Shown here in pieces: positions 61,601 through 64,000 of a stretch of 64,000 nt of DNA. Within the stretch, counting starts at the first letter, position 1; every line of letters begins with the position of its first letter. Origin of the DNA: Prinia subflava (lineage: Eukaryota; Chordata; Aves; Passeriformes; Cisticolidae); NCBI RefSeq assembly GCF_021018805.1, contig NC_086253.1, positions 11,968,735 to 12,032,734 on the forward strand, read 5' to 3'. The position numbers and the translations under genes are program-made. The notes beneath the pieces were generated by a model. That model saw only the letters and a program-made list of their open reading frames with translations, was not told the DNA's origin and ran no database searches.

Positions 61601-61649
61601 GCTCTGCCACCAACTCTGCTAAAGCATGGGAAGCCTTAGAGTACAGCTC
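43607..61649 (-). CDS. EVC: EVC, last ten coding exons (gene-level entry)
   Basis: Ellis-van Creveld syndrome protein. It is a single-pass membrane protein of the primary cilium base (EvC zone) that forms a complex with EVC2 and promotes Hedgehog signalling downstream of Smoothened. Ten minus-strand exons of 213, 110, 211, 207, 145, 106, 127, 94, 112 and 82 nt join in frame to 1407 nt, or 468 residues plus stop. They match human EVC from about Glu522 to the end (human tail 471 residues). This part is rich in Glu, Gln, Leu, Lys and Arg and should be mostly coiled coil with a basic tail. The transmembrane N-terminal half lies outside the window. The best conserved blocks are MRLS…LQELREQ, QQHMEQ.IGQ and RLVQ.YYQQ. 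Intron phases agree with the human gene as I know it. Confidence 0.95.
43689..44706 (-). other. EVC intron 20
   Basis: 1.0 kb, GTATGT to CAG. Nothing recognised. Confidence 0.8.
44707..44818 (-). CDS. EVC: EVC exon 20
   Basis: 112 nt. It encodes a poorly conserved hydrophilic stretch: [20 protein letters not shown], then [16 protein letters not shown]. Human EVC is also divergent here (EDLASGDQTSGSLSS), so the call rests mainly on splice sites, phase (1 in, 2 out) and position between two clear exons. Confidence 0.82.
44819..45998 (-). other. EVC intron 19
   Basis: 1.2 kb, GTTGGT to CAG. Nothing recognised. Confidence 0.8.
45999..46092 (-). CDS. EVC: EVC exon 19
   Basis: 94 nt. It encodes [20 protein letters not shown] then [11 protein letters not shown], aligning with human [20 protein letters not shown] and the lysine/arginine-rich stretch after it. 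Phase 0 in, phase 1 out. The basic cluster may be a localisation or binding signal; that is inference. Confidence 0.93.
46340..46466 (-). CDS. EVC: EVC exon 18
   Basis: 127 nt. It encodes [20 protein letters not shown] then [20 protein letters not shown] and LR, a coiled-coil segment aligned with human [20 protein letters not shown]. Phase 2 in, phase 0 out. The intron to exon 19 is only 247 bases. Confidence 0.92.
46467..48418 (-). other. EVC intron 17
   Basis: 2.0 kb, AT-rich. Nothing recognised. Confidence 0.8.
48419..48524 (-). CDS. EVC: EVC exon 17
   Basis: 106 nt. It encodes (A)[19 protein letters not shown], then a [15 protein letters not shown] end. It aligns with human GERMENYKLRKKQELSN … AVHQ but is two codons shorter. 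Phase 1 in, phase 2 out. The acceptor is CAGCAG, so either AG could be used; I chose the first because it supplies the residue before Glu-Arg found in human. Confidence 0.88.
48525..49379 (-). other. EVC intron 16
   Basis: 0.86 kb, GTTTGT to CAG(CAG). A minus-strand open frame at 48819-49208 has no similarity I recognise. Confidence 0.8.
49380..49524 (-). CDS. EVC: EVC exon 16
   Basis: 145 nt, 48 codons plus one base: [20 protein letters not shown], then [20 protein letters not shown] and LQHLKSLQ. It aligns closely with human [20 protein letters not shown] and [20 protein letters not shown]. Phase 0 in, phase 1 out. Confidence 0.95.
49525..50306 (-). other. EVC intron 15
   Basis: 0.78 kb, GTAAGG to CAG, AT-rich. 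Nothing recognised. Confidence 0.8.
50307..50513 (-). CDS. EVC: EVC exon 15
   Basis: 207 nt, exactly 69 codons, phase 0 both sides: [20 protein letters not shown], then a coiled coil with [20 protein letters not shown] and an end reading DDGQDFK. Human has VLEEASRLEEEAQQT and LLQQHMECAIGQALLVHA here. Confidence 0.95.
51238..51259. repeat. 10-bp arm near-palindrome
   Basis: ATGAAAAGTG and CACTTTTCAT around two bases (CA). It lies in EVC intron 14. Confidence 0.85.
53079..53104. repeat. Homopolymer, 26 T
   Basis: An uninterrupted T run on plus (poly-A on the EVC sense strand), about 90 bases past the exon 14 donor. Its length is prone to sequencing error. Confidence 0.9.
53192..53402 (-). CDS. 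EVC: EVC exon 14
   Basis: 211 nt: [20 protein letters not shown], then a stretch with [20 protein letters not shown] and an end [18 protein letters not shown]. It aligns with human [32 protein letters not shown] and QGSSQCLDEHQWQLLRAL. Phase 2 in, phase 0 out, donor GTAGGT. It is GC- and CpG-rich (53270-53360), unlike the AT-rich introns on both sides. Confidence 0.96.
53403..54069 (-). other. EVC intron 13
   Basis: 0.67 kb, GTAAGC to CAG. It includes a TA dinucleotide run at 53685-53711. Confidence 0.8.
53685..53711. repeat. TA microsatellite
   Basis: A TA run with one interruption, preceded by imperfect repeats of AAATAAACATCTATA. Confidence 0.85.
54070..54179 (-). CDS. EVC: EVC exon 13
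   Basis: 110 nt: [20 protein letters not shown], then [16 protein letters not shown] and a split Glu codon. It aligns with human VWMEECALSSVLQTHLRED and IRGVLGRLGGLTEE. Phase 0 in, phase 2 out, as at the human c.1886 exon end. Acceptor TTTTAG, donor GTAAGC. Confidence 0.94.
55640..56046 (+). mobile_element. Possible decayed ERV LTR
   Basis: The right part contains TTTTTATCTCAACCCATAG, then a short pyrimidine-rich stretch, a G-rich AGGGGAAGGGGAAGGG and an end CTAAAACCAGCACA near 56046. This order resembles the U5 of the avian LTR family seen at 2434-3012. The left edge and target duplication are not found, and the resemblance is partial. Confidence 0.4.
56478..56750 (-). other. Orphan exon-like ORF, unrecognised
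   Basis: A 273-base minus-strand frame between an AAAG acceptor-like site and a strong CAG|GTATGT donor, phase 1 in and phase 1 out. Its 90 or so residues include [40 protein letters not shown] and [15 protein letters not shown], with six cysteines and three tryptophans. I do not recognise the family. It cannot be an EVC cassette exon because intron 12 is phase 0. It could be a chance frame, a stray exon or a decayed pseudogene. Confidence 0.25.
61437..61649 (-). CDS. EVC: EVC exon 12
   Basis: 213 nt, exactly 71 codons, phase 0 both sides: [20 protein letters not shown], then [20 protein letters not shown] and an end [13 protein letters not shown]. It aligns with human [36 protein letters not shown] and WKLFQELLEQDQQ. 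Acceptor TGTTAG, donor GTAAGA. Confidence 0.95.
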
Positions 61650-64000
61650 CTAACAGAGGGACAGAGAGAAACAGGTAACAGAGTGAACCCCCAGCCCTCT
61701 GGAGCTGTTTCCCTGCATGTTCCATGACTGATGCCAGTGAGGAAACCATGTGAACACACTGGGCTGGTGACCAAATCCTAGAACTAAAACCTAATGCCAC
61801 TAAGGCTTGATTTAAAAAGATCAGGTTTAGTAGATGGAACAACTTAAATGTTTTGGCTCAAGCTACACAAGACATATCAAGTGAGACAGTGGCAAGAACA
61901 CGAGACCCTGTGTCCCAGCTTTGCTCACATATGACTGCAGTAAAAAAGATCTTGTTTTACTGGCTATGGTGATGTGTTATAAAAACACCTATTTTGAAAG
62001 TTGCTGTGGAAACAATCCAGTGTGGCACAACACCTCATAGGCACATTTCTCAGGTGCTGATTTGAAATGAATGAAGAAAGAGGGAAGAGTTAAAAGAGAT
62101 GGTATGGCTTTTAGCTAGACAAAAATGACATTAGTAATGTCAGTAGTTGGTACTGCAAAGTATGACACTCTTCAGTGCCTGAAGAACAGAATTGTTAAAA
62201 TTCATCCTGATGCAGAATAGTTTCAAGCCTAGGAAATCAAAGTTTTAAGGAAACTAGTCCCATATGAACAGTTTTTAATTGCTGAGGTTGTTCCACTTAA
62301 AAGAAGTGTTGGGGTAATTTAGTCAGATGCCATCCAAGCTAAAAACTCTGTTCTACTTTCACCATCAAATACACAGTGGTGATAGGAGCTGTGTTGGCAA
62401 ACTTGGTGCCATTTGAGATAATTCCTGGGGAGGAGGAGTGAGGACAGGTAGCTTTCCCAGCTGAAAAGGGAACAAAACCACACTGGAAAGTCACGTGGAC
62501 ATTGCAGTATTCCTGCAGGATGAGGAGCTATTTTTGTGTGAGCTCTGCATGATCCCACCAGTCCAAAAAGCTTTACTGCCCAGCTGGGCTTGCTTTCATT
62601 GCAATCAGTGTTAACTCTCTTCATAACACATATATTACTTTCTTTGCTTTAAAATACTGATAATATTTTTAAAACTCTTAAGGATTCCTGTTAAAAGAAC
62701 AAGTTAGGTCTTCTAGATGCTGCCTTCTTTTAAATACAGATTTAATTGCAATTTCCTAGATGATCAAAATCTAGAACCTCTCAATAGAAACACAGGGATA
62801 TTTATCTAGATGTCAAATATACTTGTTTGCAGCTCATAGACAACAAGTTCTAGTGGAATATTTTTGGCTGCTATAATTTAATATTATATAAGAGCTCATT
62901 CTGATTGCTAGATATTGAATTATAAAATACAAAATACTAAAAAATAATAATAATAAACTCCACAAAAACTAAAAGAGAATGCTAAAGTGCAAGGACAAGA
63001 AGTCAGAAATAAAGACCAGAACTTAGGTTGAATGTGAAATATAGTTCTTTGCTGCCATAGTGATCCATTTGGAGTTCATGTAATGTTTCCACAGCACCTT
63101 TATCTGTTCCATGTTTAGTTTTATGAATATCCTTTGAACTGATTGATTTCTGAAAAATATTTTAATATTTCTCATTATTGTAAAATATACAAGCTGTGCA
63201 CTGAGTACTAAATTATTATTTTCCTCCTATGATCCCTCTAGGATGCTAATCACCATATTAATTAGCTGTTTCACAAACAATAAATAGCTTAACAGCTCCC
63301 TGCAGTAACCTCTTCTTATGGATAAAATTGAGACACAACACTACAAAACACGTTCACTACACATTTGAGATGAGCTGTCTCACCTCTTTCCACTCTCTTA
63401 CCTGTTTAAAGAAGGCAGGATTTTCAGAACCCAGCTCCCTCTGGCTTTCTTTAATCCTAAAGTATTCTGTATTCTTGCAAATTCAACTATAGCTTTTTGA
63501 AAATGAGTGCTGGGCATAAGTATGAGAATTAGGGGCCAAAGACCCAACATAATATCTAACTTCTGATAATATTTTTCCCATTTCTAGTGATTGCTCAAAA
63601 TCTAGACATGACAGTATCATTAAGGGAACATTTGCTACACAGGTAGATCCTGTGCTGAAGGATTATTGCCCTCACTCCTTAATTATTAGTTACAAGTTCC
63701 TGTTACAACAAGAGGCATGATTGATACCCTCTTAATCATCTGTGCTCTTGTGAGCCTGGCTTAGCTTGGCAAAAGCAATGCCAAATGGTTTGCCTGAATT
63801 CTCTCTTCTGCTGTTACTTTAAAATCCAAGGCTCCAAGTTCTCAGATTTAACACAAACTCAAAGACACTGCATTTCTAATCTATGTATTGCACACAACAT
63901 TTAACAAGAATGCCTCTGTCTCTGTAAACCATCTCTCCTCTGAGCTTTACCAACCTGTCAGGACATGTTAATTCTCCTGCCTTTACTGGATGTTCACTTA
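61650..64000 (-). other. EVC intron 11 (3' part)
   Basis: 2.35 kb to the window edge. Human exon 11 would encode about 33 residues ending VVALCQ; I could not find it here, so it probably lies beyond base 64000. Confidence 0.65.

Noticed and set aside
63402..63466. Candidate EVC exon 10 or 11 on the minus strand (frame ending SENPAFFKQ before GTAAGA)
   Set aside because: The donor is good, but the frame is closed by a stop just upstream, the possible exon is only 65 bases against about 99 expected for exon 11, and similarity to human EVC is not convincing.

Overview
This is an intron-rich piece of a vertebrate nuclear genome, almost certainly a bird. Two genes lie tail to tail. The plus-strand gene is CRMP1 (collapsin response mediator protein 1). 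Coding exons 2-14 run from 4070 to 35971; exon 1 (the first 13 codons by family structure) lies upstream of the window. The minus-strand gene is EVC (the Ellis-van Creveld ciliary protein). Its last ten coding exons, which correspond to human exons 12-21, run from 61649 down to 43607; the 5' half lies beyond base 64000. EVC and CRMP1 are also neighbours in human 4p16, so this is a conserved synteny block. All 21 introns delimited by exons found here are GT-AG, and all exon phases join.

The bird assignment rests on three repeats: a CR1 LINE 3' end near 37183-37241, an avian-type ERV LTR at 2434-3012 (minus orientation), and an LTR-like end with two AATAAA signals finishing at 42584. A songbird or relative is my inference from the LTR types.

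Layout: 1-4069 is CRMP1 intron 1 with one old LTR. 4070-36935 holds CRMP1 exons 2-14 and its 3'UTR, with introns of 1.1-5.2 kb. 36936-42734 is the gap between the two 3' ends; it holds a CR1 fragment, small hairpins, a CpG-rich patch, a strand-asymmetric A/C tract with a G-quadruplex motif on the minus strand, and an LTR-like sequence. 42735-64000 is EVC read leftwards, with its large intron 12 (7.3 kb) holding an LTR-like segment and one unexplained cysteine-rich exon-like ORF.

The two proteins act in different pathways. CRMP1 is a cytosolic, non-enzymatic relative of dihydropyrimidinase that works in semaphorin signalling and growth-cone cytoskeleton control. EVC works with EVC2 at the base of the primary cilium in Hedgehog signalling. 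I found no tRNA, rRNA, CRISPR array or prokaryotic-type system. No new biological system is evident; the observations worth a second look are structural: hairpins, a NAGNAG splice acceptor, the A/C tract and the orphan exon-like ORF.
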